A program made the position numbers and the translations under genes. Of a stretch of 64,000 bases of DNA, positions 35,888-46,829 are shown in pieces. A model generated the notes under the pieces. The model searched no databases and was not told where the DNA came from. It worked only from the letters and a program-made list of their open reading frames with translations. Origin of the DNA: Acanthochromis polyacanthus. Its lineage: Eukaryota; Chordata; Actinopteri; Pomacentridae. The stretch is taken from NCBI RefSeq assembly GCF_021347895.1, contig NC_067123.1, positions 1,522,762-1,586,761 on the forward strand, read 5' to 3'. Every line of letters starts with the position of its first letter. Position 1 is the stretch's first letter.

Positions 35888-37174
35888 TCTAGATGTTCAC
35901 AGAGGTCTAGATGTTCATAGAGGTCAGATGTCCATAGAGGTCTAGATGTTCATAGAGGTCCAGATGTCCATAGAGGTCTAGATGTTCATAGAGGTCTAGA
36001 TGTTCATAGAGGTCTAGATGTCATAGAGGTCTAGATGTTCACAGAGGTCTAGATGTCCATAGAGGTCTAGATGTTCCATAGAGGTCTAGGATGTTCAAGA
36101 GGTCTAGATGTCCATAGAGGTCTAGATGTTCATAGAGGTCTAGGTGTTCATAGAGGTCTAGGTGTTCATAGAGGTCTAGGTGTTCATAGAGGTCTAAATG
36201 TTCACAGAGGTCTAGGTGTTCATAGAGGTCTAAATGTTCACAGAGGTCTAGGTGTTCATAGAGGTCTAGGTGTTCACAGAGGTCTAGGTGTTCACAGAGG
36301 TCTAGGTGTTCATAGAGGTCTAGGTGTTCATAGAGGTCGAGGTGTTCATAGAGGTCTAGGTGTTCATAGAGGTCTAAATGTTCACAGAGGTCTAAATGTT
36401 CACAGAGGTCTAAATGTTCACAGAGGTCTAGGTGTTCATAGAGGTCTAAATGTTCACAGAGGTCTAGGTGTTCATAGAGGTCTAGGTGTTCATAGAGGTC
36501 TAGGTGTTCACAGAGGTCAAGGTGTTCACAGAGGTCTAAATGTTCACAGAGGTCTAGGTGTTCACAGAGGTCTAAATGTTCACAGAGGTCTAGGTGTTCA
36601 TAGAGGTCTAGGTGTTCACAGAGGTCTAGATGTTCACAGAGGTCTAGATGTTCATAGAGGTCTAGGTGTTCACAGAGGTCTAGGTGTTCACAGAGGTCTA
36701 GGTGTTCACAGAGGTCTAAATGTTCACAGAGGTCTAAATGTTCACAGAGGTCTAGGTGTTCATAGAGGTCTAGGTGTTCACAGAGGTCTAGATGTTCACA
36801 GAGGTCTAGATGTTCATAGAGGTCTAGGTGTTCACAGAGGTCTAAATGTTCACAGAGGTCTAGGTGTTCATAGAGGTCTAGGTGTTCACAGAGGTCTAGA
36901 TGTTCACAGAGGTCTAGATGTTCATAGAGGTCTAGGTGTTCACAGAGGTCTAGATGTTCATAGAGGTCTAGGTGTTCACAGAGGTCTAGGTGTTCATAGA
37001 GGTCTAGATGTTCACAGAGGTCTAAATGTTCACAGAGGTCTAGGTGTTCATAGAGGTCTAGGTGTTCATAGAGGTCTAGATGTTGGTGTTCATAAAGGTC
37101 TAGGTGTTCACAGAGGTCTAGGTGTTCACAGAGGTCTAGGTCTTCATAGAGGTCTAGATCTTCATAGAGGTCTA
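35888..37174. repeat. 18-bp minisatellite (TCTAGATGTTCATAGAGG type), about 71 copies
   Basis: Units vary as TCTAGATGTTCATAGAGG, TCTAGGTGTTCACAGAGG and TCTAAATGTTCACAGAGG. The first units next to the gap are less regular in length. The 18-bp period keeps a long frame repeating GVHRGL; not a gene. The array abuts the gap, so its true length is unknown. Confidence 0.97.
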
Positions 37175-37184
37175 ATTTTGATAA

Positions 37185-37395
37185 TTTTGAAAAGGTTTCT
37201 TGTCTAAACAGTAAAAAACTGGACCCACGTCTTTTGATATTTGCCTCACATCAGGTTCTACTGATGTTAGAGCCTCAACAGTTATAGAAATGTGGACCAA
37301 AGACTGGATTTTAGTAGAAACATGGATCCATCCATAGATATACACTTACAGGAACTTTATGGAGACAGTAGACCAGCCTGCATTGGAGATTTTGG
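37185..37395 (+). repeat. Unnamed dispersed repeat, copy B
   Basis: It shares GGTTCTACTGATGTTAGAGC, ATTTTAGTAGAAACATGGAT and CAGGAACTTTATGGA with copy A at 12265-12565. Confidence 0.75.
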
Positions 37396-37399
37396 TCTT

Positions 37400-40300
37400 T
37401 TTTTAAACTTTCAACAAAAAACGGTAAAAACACACAAATGTCCAGGTCTGACAACATGAAATACTCAAAATTGGATTGTGAAAAACAAACTGTGATCAGA
37501 TCCACTGTGACTCAGACTACACCTGTGTGAAATTTATGTATTTAAAAACTCAGAATAAAGCAAAATAACTGAAGAAACTTTTTGCTACAAGAAAGAAATT
37601 TCTTCCTGTGAAACCTGCAGAAGCCTTCTGAGAGCTGAACGTCTGATCTCATGGTGTGAAGTGGAACAACTGCCCTCCTTCTCCATGATTTACCCCCATC
37701 CAGGACAAACCGCTGGAGCTGCTCTGAGAGGAAAGTTGAGGTTTGGATCTTCACTGCTGCCTCCTTTTGTCCTGTAATTCAGAAAAGCTCCTTCCTGAAG
37801 CTGATATCAGACCACAGATGAAGATAAATAAAGCTCCAGGTGAAGGTGGAAGCAGCAGCAGCCTGGTTGGAGGAATTAAACTCACACACATCCTCTACAA
37901 TTTACAATTTCCTTTAGCAGACGCTTTTGTCCAAAGCCTCTACATTAGATTAGATAGAGGAGGAGATAAACTGAGCTTCTCTGCTGCATCGTGTTGATTT
38001 AGGTTTTACTGCCTGGAATCCATCAACGGATCGTACCTTCAGACGTGAATCTCATGGAGGAAGAAGCTCTTCTGGAATCTGTGATTGAAGCCAGCAGCAG
38101 CGACTGGAAGCTCTCAGATGTTCAGTCCAACAAGTTCATCAGAACAGGAGCAGCTCTGAGTTTAGGTTTAAGGAGGGAAGAAATGTGAGAGACAGTCTAA
38201 GCTGTGATAAGATGTCATTTTCTGTCTGTTTGTGTTTTATTTCATGTTAGACCAGTTTTTATCTGGTACTTCTGTGGCTTGTTTTTTCTTTGTCTCATTT
38301 TATGTCTTGTTTTACCATTTAGTGTTGGTTTCCTTTTGTCTTTGTGTCTAACTGAAACATTTTTATTTCCTTTCTGTTTGTTTTGTCGTTTTTCATCATT
38401 TTGTCTCATTTTTATCATTTAGTGTTTGTTTTTTGGTTATGTTGTCTCTGGTTTTTGTTGTTATTTCATCATTTACTCTCATATTTAAAATTTGGTGTTT
38501 GTTTTCTTTTGTTATTTTGTGTATTGTTTGTGTGCTTTTCTGTCTAACTGAATCAATTCTCTCTCATTCTGTTGGTTTATGTCTCGTTTTTGTAATTTTT
38601 TCATCATTTTGTCTCATTTTTATCATTTAGTGTTTGTTTTTGTCCTTTTGTGTTTGCGTGGGTTCATGTCTAACTGGAACAGTTTTATCTCCTTCCTGTT
38701 GGTTTGTGCCTCATTTTTCTTAACTTTTAATGCACTTTAAATGTGTATGATTGAGGAAAATGGGGCTCAGATTAAGTTTTTCTTCTCAGACTTTAGTTTA
38801 CGAAAAGTTACTGGACTGTGGCATCATGAGAACTAGTTGTCCAAGTTTATTAGTGAAGTCTGAAGCAGATCTTCTCCTGAACCTCCTCATCTCCCTGCTA
38901 GCTGTCAGCTATGAGCTCTATTCAGTGATCTCCTCCTTCACCTTCCCTCCATCAGACCGACTCATCGGTTCCTTCGTTTCTACTGAAGCCTGATGTGATT
39001 CTGGACCATCAGGCCTCCGGTCAGGCAGAAGGAACCAGACAAGGACACGACAGAGGAGGAAAGCCCTTCAGAAGCTGCTCCATGTGTCTGTTTTTAGGCT
39101 GGAATTAAAGCGTCTGAGCTTCTCATCCAGAGCTGAAAGGTCACCGCAGGGCGACGATAAATATCCAGAGAAATGAAGAACAGCAGCCAGCTTCTCTAAA
39201 GACGGTGACAGAAGAGCTCTGAGCCGACGGATAAATCACCTTCACACCATCAGTCAGACCCAGGAGAACACGGAGGAGATGGAGAGGTTCTGTCACGTAT
39301 GAAGGAAACAACACGGGAACATCCAGTTCTTTTGTCATTTTGTGTCTCGTTTTTGTCATATTTTGTCACGTTTTTGTTGTTTTGGTCTTTCTTTGTCTTC
39401 TTCTGTGGTTGTGATCCTCCAGTAAATCCTCCATGGTTCAGTTCCAGGTGACTAAATGTTGTGTTCCTTTGTAGACACTCTGTGATCTGGAAGTTGTAAT
39501 GTGGAAATGATAAACTGAGGATGGAACTGAATTTATTTTTCTTCATAAATTTCAGGTTGTTCATGATGTTTAGTAAAAAGATAATTCCTTAAATGTGAAC
39601 ATTTCTGCAGTAAAACAAAGGAACCATGAGGAGTTGTGGTTATTTAGAGGTTCTACTGGTTTTACTGGTTTTACTGGTCCTGGATGTGGAAGCTGGACTA
39701 GGATCAGTTTGACGCTCCTGGTGTAAACTAAATGCTTAATTAAGAAACTGTCTGCAGATGAGTTAATAATGAAAATAAGTAAAAGGAATCAAAAAACCAC
39801 AAAGCAGTGAAGCATAGAAACCTTCCTGAAGCGTAGAAGATGAGAGAATCCTGAGCTGTTGTTTCTGTGAACAGATTTCTGCTTTTCCAAACATCAGAGC
39901 AGGTCTGTGGATTCTCTGAATACGTTCCACTGCAGTCAGGACCAGACCGGCAGCTCCTGAACTAATTGTGATGAATTGATGCCGTCCACGGCTAAATCAG
40001 AGCTGCTGCTGGAATCCATGAGCGGCTAACAAATGGAAATGAATGTAAATAGCTCTGTGTTCGTTTACAAGCAGAACTTATTGGGCTGATTAAACCTACA
40101 GCGACGGCAGCACGTGGCCAGCAGGGCACATCATTACTCTGATGTTTTCTCTGCACAAACATTCAAGGTTTCTGGAGCTCAAACGCTCGTTAAAGCTGAT
40201 GAAAATGATTTTGATTGTGGAGCCTCTCGCTGGTCGCTGTGATGTTTCTGCAGGTTTCAGTGATGAGAAGGTCACCATGAACGCAGGCCAGGATCCTTTA

Positions 40301-40590
40301 GGAATCCATTAATCCCACAGCAAACACCAGAACACATGGAACTCTTTTACGCAGTCTGAACATGGACTTACTGAAGACATTAAAGCTTCGGTTGAACAGA
40401 TGTTCTGGCTTTAAGTCTGTGGAACCGACTCTCCGTTCTTCTACACAGATAAAGATATTCTATTTCTACCACATAATTAAAAGCAGGATTCTAACATGAT
40501 CACGTAATTAACAGATTTAAATCAATCTTTTAGGTTGCAGTCTTCATCGACGGTTCACCAACTTTTGAGGCTCCGCTGATAATGAACAGT
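37400..40590. other. Non-coding stretch; T-rich patch and a conserved-element-like patch
   Basis: No gene supported over 3.2 kb. 38200-38720 is a degenerate T-rich repeat (TTTTGTCTCATTTTTATCAT, TTTAGTGTTTG). About 39950-40130 (for example AATGGAAATGAATGTAAATAG) has the texture of a conserved non-coding element, unproven. Confidence 0.35.
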
Positions 40591-40596
40591 TTTATC

Positions 40597-40815
40597 AGAT
40601 CAGAACGACTGAATGGATCCAGCAGAGGAGATATTTTTCATTATTGGAGCTTGAAAACGCAAAAAACTGAAACATTTTTAAACAAATACGGTCTAGTGTC
40701 TCCATAAAGTTCCTGTTAGTGTATGTCTATGGATGGATCCATGTTTCTACTAAAATCCAGTCTGTGGTTGATGTTTCTCCAACTGCTGAGGCACTAAAAT
40801 CAGGAGAATCTGATC
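40597..40815 (-). repeat. Unnamed dispersed repeat, copy C
   Basis: Reverse complement of copy A, including CAGAACGACTGAATGGATCC, TCCATAAAGTTCCTG and ATCCATGTTTCTACTAAAAT. Confidence 0.75.
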
Positions 40816-40959
40816 ATTTTATTTGAAAATTGACTCAAAATTAGTCTAAAATGACTTGAAACTTGCCCAGAGTGATTAACAATTAGTAGAAAAGGACCTC
40901 AGATTTGTCCAAAATGACTCAAAGATTGTCTAAAATAAGAATAATGAATAATTCTCGGC

Positions 40960-41165
40960 CCTTTAAAATGGAAAAAGGTGTTAAATGTCTAATCCAGACT
41001 GGTCTAGAGTCTCCATAAAGTTCCTGTTAGTGGTTATATTTATGGATGGATTCATGTTTCTACTAAAGTCCAGTCTTTGGTCCACATTTCTCCAACTGTT
41101 GAGGCTCTGACATCAGTAGAATCTGATGGTTAAAGTTGGACCAGACAAGGTTCCAGATTTAGGAT
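40960..41165 (-). repeat. Unnamed dispersed repeat, copy D
   Basis: Reverse complement of copy A, with TCCATAAAGTTCCTGTTAGT, CCACATTTCTCCAACTGTTG and GTTGGACCAGACAAGGTTCC. It lies only about 150 bp from copy C in the same orientation. Confidence 0.75.
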
Positions 41166-41699
41166 ATTTAGACTTTAAAGGGACTCATCGGTCAGAACCA
41201 GAACCTGGTGTTCTAGTAGATACCAAAAATGTTGTTTGAATGATCATCAAAACCTACAGAAGTGCTTCCATTACAGACGCCATTCAGGTATAGAAAATGT
41301 GTCCTGGTTGATCTGGTTGGAGGTCATTAACCGTCACAGTCGTTGTCATGGTGCCCCTTGGTCACTACACTTCCATAACACTCGTTACTTTTAATACATT
41401 ATACAAAATATAATAGAGTTCATCATTGTGTTGAATTAATATTTTGTCTAATTTAAACTCAAATTTCTGTAGTAGTTGATTTGAAACCAAATTTAAGCTG
41501 CAGAAATGTAATAAAATTGTCTTAACATTTTTTCCACCTTGAGTTCAGGATTTCTGGCTCCTGAACACAGTTTCACATTTCAGTGTTTCAGGACCTGCAG
41601 GCTGAACTCAGACGGTATTTTAAGGTGTTTATCGAGTATTTTACAGATAAATTCCACTAAAGTCAGTGAATATTTCCAGTTTAGTTGTTTGTTTATTAA

Positions 41700-42169
41700 C
41701 CCTGGTGTCGTTCTGTGGGTCAAACTGAACCGTTCTAAAGTTTGAAAATGTGAGAAAAAATGATATTTTCACAGTAAAACTTCTGATGTCCACAGTTTTG
41801 GGAAATCTGTGAACAGTTTGTTGGTGAAGAAAAAGAAATGTTAAAAATGTTTCTTGAGAACATTCACAAAAAAATCAACCAAACCAACCGGTGAATTTTG
41901 GTTGATTTTTATGTGAATGTTCCTACAGAAAATGTTAGACGTTATAGAATCACTTTTGATATTTGTGGGATTTTTTGGGAAGATTTTTAAGATTTTTTTG
42001 AAAATATTTACAAGAATGTTCTTGCCAAACTTGGGGGATTTTTTTGAAATAAAACTTTGAAGGAATTGTTGGAATTCTCTTCCTGAAGGTTTTGCAAATT
42101 TAAAGAAATTTGATTTTTTTTCAGAAAAGGAAACAATATTTTTGGTGCCTGTAAATAAGAACAGGAGGG
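41700..42169 (-). mobile_element. TTAA-flanked non-autonomous DNA element, copy 2
   Basis: Flanked by TTAA at 41696-41699 and 42170-42173, it starts CCCTGGTGTCG and ends AGAACAGGAGGG. The interior matches copy 1 (12868-13375) in reverse orientation, for example TTGGTTGATTTTTATGTGAA and GGAAACAATATTTTTGGTGC. No transposase is present. Confidence 0.8.
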
Positions 42170-42174
42170 TTAAA

Positions 42175-42600
42175 CTTCTGATTTAATACTTTTGTTGTGT
42201 CTAAATCTTTTCCATGGTGTACTCTCTTCCTTCCATCCTTTCCTTCTGTTCCTCCTGCTCTTCTGTCCTCTCTCCTCCTGAAGCTTCCAGCTCTCATCCA
42301 ACATTTCTGTCTGCCAGCAGCAGGAAAGTGAAGGACAGATATTCCTGCTGTAACGTCGTCTAATCTGCCGTCTGACGGGAGAATCTCTGCATGTTTCCCT
42401 CTCAGAGACTTTAACTTCTGCTGCAGAACGTCCATTCTGGAGGAAATGGAGCTAATCTGTTCGTCTGACCTCCCAGGAGGACGTAGATCACAGAAACCTG
42501 ATGTTTGGAGCTCCAGCAGCATCGCAGCGATCAGCTCTGAGTCCAGACCTCCAGGACGATAAACACGCTTTTAGTGGTTTACTCTGCTTCTCCAGCCAAG
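42175..42600. other. Non-coding stretch, nothing recognised
   Basis: Normal-complexity sequence between two related TTAA-type elements. The minus-strand open frame has no recognisable domain. Confidence 0.4.
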
Positions 42601-42605
42601 GGTTA

Positions 42606-43327
42606 TCCTGTTGTCCTCATTTATGAACAGCAAAAATATTGTTTCCTTGTTTTAAAAAAATCCAAAAATTCAGCAAAAATATTCATTAAATTTCAGAAAA
42701 TTTGCAAAAATTCCAATAATTCCTTAAAAGTTTTTTAAATCCCCAAATTTGGCAAGAAAATTCTAATTAATGTTTTTTTTAAAAATGAGTAAAAACCTTC
42801 CAAAAAAACTCCTAAAACTATCTAAAATTATTCCATATATATCAGTAAAACTTCTAATATTGGTTGATTTTTATGTGAATGTTCTTAAGAAACATTTTTC
42901 ACATTTATTTTTTCCACCAGAGAATGTTCACAGATTTCCCAAAAATATTGAAAATCTGGACATCAGAAGTGTCACAGTTTTTTCCACAGTTTATAATTTT
43001 AAATTTGCAAAATCTTCAGGAAGAAAATTCCAAAATTCACAAAAAATCAACCAAAATCCAGCGAATTTCTCTCAATTTTGGTTGATTTTTATGTGAATGT
43101 TCTTAGAAGTTTTACTGATATATATGGAATCACTTTAGATATTTTTACTCATTTTTTGAAAATATTTACAAGTATTCTGTTGCCAAATTTGGGAGATTTT
43201 TTTAAATAAAATTTTGAAGGAATTATTGGAATTTTCTTCCTGAAGGTTTTGCAAATTTTCAGAAATTTTTTGCTGAATTTTTGGATTTTTTTCAAACAAG
43301 GTGCCTGTAAATGAGGACAACAGGAGC
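42606..43327. mobile_element. Foldback version of the TTAA-type element, copy 3
   Basis: Both ends are the same CCTGTTGTCCTCATTTA end facing inwards. The left arm 42606-42858 and right arm 43104-43327 are reverse complements (CCAAAAATTCAGCAAAAA..., CCATATATATCAGTAAAACT), separated by about 245 bp of related A/T-rich sequence. Flanks are degenerate (GGGTTATCC on the left, GCATTAA on the right). Confidence 0.7.
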
Positions 43328-43334
43328 ATTAATG

Positions 43335-44150
43335 TTCTGCAGGAGGTTTTCCATCTTTATGTTTCTGGTTTCATTCTGGACTCATTAAACTTTTCACATC
43401 TTTAAATCTGTCCCTCTGGTTCTGAACCTGCAGACACGTTGCTCTAATATTTACCTGTAATAAATCCCAGTAAAGCACAACCAGACACGTTTGGTCCTCT
43501 TCTTCTACACATTAGATTGCTTTAGGACACTGGATTGGTCTTCAGGTGAGCTATTTTTAGGTTTAGAAAACACCGAATGACCCAATGACGTCTCTGAAAC
43601 TTTCTACATCATGTAACAGAACAGATCAGACGCTTCAGAAACGAGGTTAAAAAGCAGAATTAAAAGCTTTAAAGCTGAATAAAACCTGACAGAAGAGAAG
43701 GAGCGGCTTCAGGAATGATTAAATCACAAACTCCACTTTTATTGGAGCTTTAATGTGCTGCAGACCATAATAGACTGGAGCAGTTCAAACATCCAGCGGT
43801 TCGTATTTCACAGCGTCTTTGACTTCCTTCATTACCTCCAGTCCTGCTCTTATAATATATAATAATAGTATGATCATAACGGAGCTGCAGCTTTTCTTTG
43901 TTGCTAATCTTTCTTATTTTCTATTCAGCAGAGCTCCCAGTGGAGCAGGAGGCATCAATACTGGATGAAGAGGGAATAACGGCACTTCCTCTCACTCTGC
44001 AGCCATAAATATATATAAATATATATAAATAAATGGAGGAATATCAATTACTGTCACAGCTCTGTGGTTATTGTCATGATTTCACTTTATGCAGCCTGCA
44101 GGGAACCAGCGGTACGAAGCTGAACAGGAACCAGAACTAAAAGCAGACCA
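43335..44150. other. Non-coding stretch, nothing recognised
   Basis: No gene supported. High-complexity sequence around 43720-44090 includes ATATATATAAATATATATAA. Confidence 0.4.
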
Positions 44151-44151
44151 T

Positions 44152-45528
44152 GCAGCTGTTTAAGAGCAGAGGTTTCACAATAAAACAGCTGTTTAAGAGC
44201 AGGGGTTTCACAATAAAAGCAGCTGTTTAAGAGCAGAGGTTTCACAATAAAAGCAGCTGTTTAAGGGAAGAGGTTTCACAATAAAAGCAGCTGTTTAAGA
44301 GCAGGGGTTTCACAATAAAAGCAGCTGTTTAAGAGCAGGGGTTTCACAATAAAAGCAGCTGTTTAAGAGCAGGGGTTTCACAATAAAAGCAGCTGTTTAA
44401 GGGAAGAGGTTTCACAATAAAAGCAGCTGTTTAAGAGCAGGGGTTTCACAATAAAAGCAGCTGTTTAAGAGCAGGGGTTTCACAATAAAAGCAGCTGTTT
44501 AAGAGCAGGGGTTTCACAATAAAAGCAGCTGTTTAAGGGAAGAGGTTTCACAATAAAAGCAGCTGTTTAAGAGCAGGGGTTTCACAATAAAAGCAGCTGT
44601 TTAAGAGCAGGGGTTTCACAATAAAAGCAGCTGTTTAAGAGCAGGGGTTTCACAATAAAAGCAGCTGTTTAAGAGCAGGGGTTTCACAATAAAAGCAGCT
44701 GTTTAAGAGCAGAGGTTTTACAATAAAAGCAGCTGTTTAAGAGCAGGGGTTTCACAATAAAAGCAGCTGTTTAAAAGCAGAGGTTTTACAATAAAAGCAG
44801 CTGTTTAAGAGCAGAGGTTTCACAATAAAAGCAGCTGTTTAAGGGAAGAGGTTTCACAATAAAAGCAGCTGTTTAAGAGCAGGGGTTTCACAATAAAAGC
44901 AGCTGTTTAAGGGAAGAGGTTTCACAATAAAAGCAGCTGTTTAAGAGCAGGGGTTTCACAATAAAAGCAGCTGTTTAAGAGCAGGGGTTTCACAATAAAA
45001 GCAGCTGTTTAAGAGCAGGGGTTTCACAATAAAAGCAGCTGTTTAAGAGCAGGGGTTTCACAATAAAAGCAGCTGTTTAAGGGAAGAGGTTTCACAATAA
45101 AAGCAGCTGTTTAAGAGCAGGGGTTTCACAATAAAAGCAGCTGTTTAAGAGCAGGGGTTTCACAATAAAAGCAGCTGTTTAAGAGCAGCTGTTTCACAAT
45201 AAAAGCAGCTGTTTAAGAGCAGAGGTTTCACAATAAAAGCAGCTGTTTAAGAGCAGGGGTTTCACAATAAAAGCAGCTGTTTAAGAGCAGGGGTTTCACA
45301 ATAAAAGCAGCTGTTTAAGAGCAGGGGTTTCACAATAAAAGCAGCTGTTTAAAAGCAGAGGTTTTACAATAAAAGCAGCTGTTTAAGAGCAGAGGTTTCA
45401 CAATAAAAGCAGCTGTTTAAGAGCAGAGGTTTCACAATAAAAGCAGCTGTTTAAGAGCAGAGGTTTCAGAATAAAAGCAGCTGTTTAAGAGCAGAGGTTT
45501 CACAATAAAGGCAGCTTTTTAAAAGCAG
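44152..45528. repeat. 34-bp minisatellite, about 40 copies, one AATAAA per unit
   Basis: The unit carries CAGCTGTTTAAGAGCAGGGG and TTTCACAATAAAAG. Variants are GGGAAGAGG, GCAGAGG and GCAGGGG. The GGGAAG variant falls at 44265, 44401 and 44537, exactly 136 bp (four units) apart, then at 44843, 44911 and 45081, all multiples of 34. Almost every unit contains the polyadenylation hexamer AATAAA on the + strand and an E-box-like CAGCTG. Confidence 0.97.
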
Positions 45529-45599
45529 TCCTCTCTGAATGTTTTACTTCTTCAGTTTCAGAATAAAAGAAATTTTGTCGTAAGTTGGAACTCCGGTGA

Positions 45600-46290
45600 A
45601 AATGTAAACAAAGCCGTTCTGTGCATCACGATATCGATCAGTTCTTCATAAAGTCCTGAATACCAACAACCGTCTGATAGCGCCGTGTGACGACGTATTC
45701 ATCCGCTTCCCTCGTCAACTAGTTCCACGTAACGATGAAACGCCATTAACCTTCCCAGCAAGTTGATTTCTCGCGATATTTGTGAGTTCACAAATCTGTC
45801 AAGAAACCATCTTGCTCCGCTCCCGCATTCACTGTTCGTACAGAGCCAAGTTGGCACGGGCCAATCACGCAGCAGTATTCGTGTGTGGGGCGGGATATCC
45901 GGGTGTGAAGACGACACCAAGCGCCAGTAGATCAAAACAAACAACGGAGGACAACGATCGTGTAGAAGCTGCTGTTAAGTCAGTTCTAGCTGAATCTCCT
46001 ATCGCTTCTTTGAAGGAAGAACAACGAGAGGCGCTTTGTGCATTTCTGGATGGTAAAGATGTTTGTGCTTTTTTACCTACAGGTTTTGGTCAGAGTTTAA
46101 TCTACCAATTGGCTCCGCTCGTTGTGAAGATCCCGCGATTGGCTAAAAACAAACCTGTCAGAGGCGGGACATACTGTTGCATTGTCCAATCCGTGCCTCT
46201 TTCCTCCGAACGGATTTACATGGAGCGGTCCCAGATTGATATTGTGGAGTACTATCAAGTACTACACAATTATTAATCTGGATATTGCCA
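45600..46290 (+). mobile_element. Probable non-autonomous transposon carrying a RecQ-like helicase exon fragment (copy 2)
   Basis: A GC-richer island between the 34-bp array and AT-rich DNA, containing the fragment described at 45782-46156. A CCAATCAC box lies upstream (about 45860) and TTGTCCAATCC downstream of the fragment, mirroring the CCAATCACC and CTGATTGG boxes around copy 1. Clear terminal inverted repeats or a target duplication were not found, so the boundaries are approximate. Confidence 0.5.
45782..46156 (+). pseudogene. RecQ-like helicase N-terminal exon fragment (copy 2)
   Basis: The frame contains SLKEEQREALCAFLDGKD and then FLPTGFGQSLIYQLAPLV, the Q-motif and motif I region of RecQ-type helicases. 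The Walker A lysine is replaced by glutamine (GFGQS; CAG codon), which would remove ATP binding. All later motifs are missing. Similarity ends at AACAAACCT|GTCAGA (GT at 46157), the same aligned codon and phase at which copy 1 ends, suggesting an ancestral splice donor or a preferred deletion point. The in-frame part is longer upstream (about 125 codons) than in copy 1. A protein from this locus would be inactive as a helicase. Confidence 0.7.
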
Positions 46291-46299
46291 GGTTAAAAC

Positions 46300-46829
46300 G
46301 CTGTAGGTCAAGGACGTAGTAAACCAAGGACCGCTGTGAATTAGATCAATATTTTACAGATATGTGATGTTATTCATAAGAACAACTGTTTATGAAGGCA
46401 TAAAAAATGCTAAATCTGTTATTTTACTAATCTGTTTTGTGTTTAAACTATAGATAACATCTGGTAAATTCACATGCTGACTGCTAATAAATCAATAAAT
46501 GACTAAATAAATAAATACATTACAAATAGTAATTTGATTATTTACACAATGTTATCATAAAATTACACTATTTTCTTGCATTTACATGATCTTTCAGATA
46601 TTTGCAGTTTTTACAGTATTTTTGACAGTTTTTTTCTGGAAACTTTCTGATAGATTTTCACAGTTTTATTCATGAGGTTCATTTAAAAGCATATTAAACA
46701 GTAAAATGTATGTTTTACTGTAGATCAGTGATGTTGTGATTAAATGTTGAAGTAAATTACTCGTCTAACGCTGCAATAATACAGAGAAATAAATGTTCCT
46801 GATCGACAGTTTGGGGTCACCCCAAAACC
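46300..46829. other. AT-rich non-coding stretch
   Basis: No gene. A motif CAGATATTTGCAGTTTTTAC near 46596 relates to the AT-rich dispersed motif at 10146 and 30121. Confidence 0.4.

Noticed and set aside
36071..37207. 378-codon open frame repeating GVHRGL
   Set aside because: By-product of the 18-bp minisatellite; it abuts a gap and has no non-repetitive domain.
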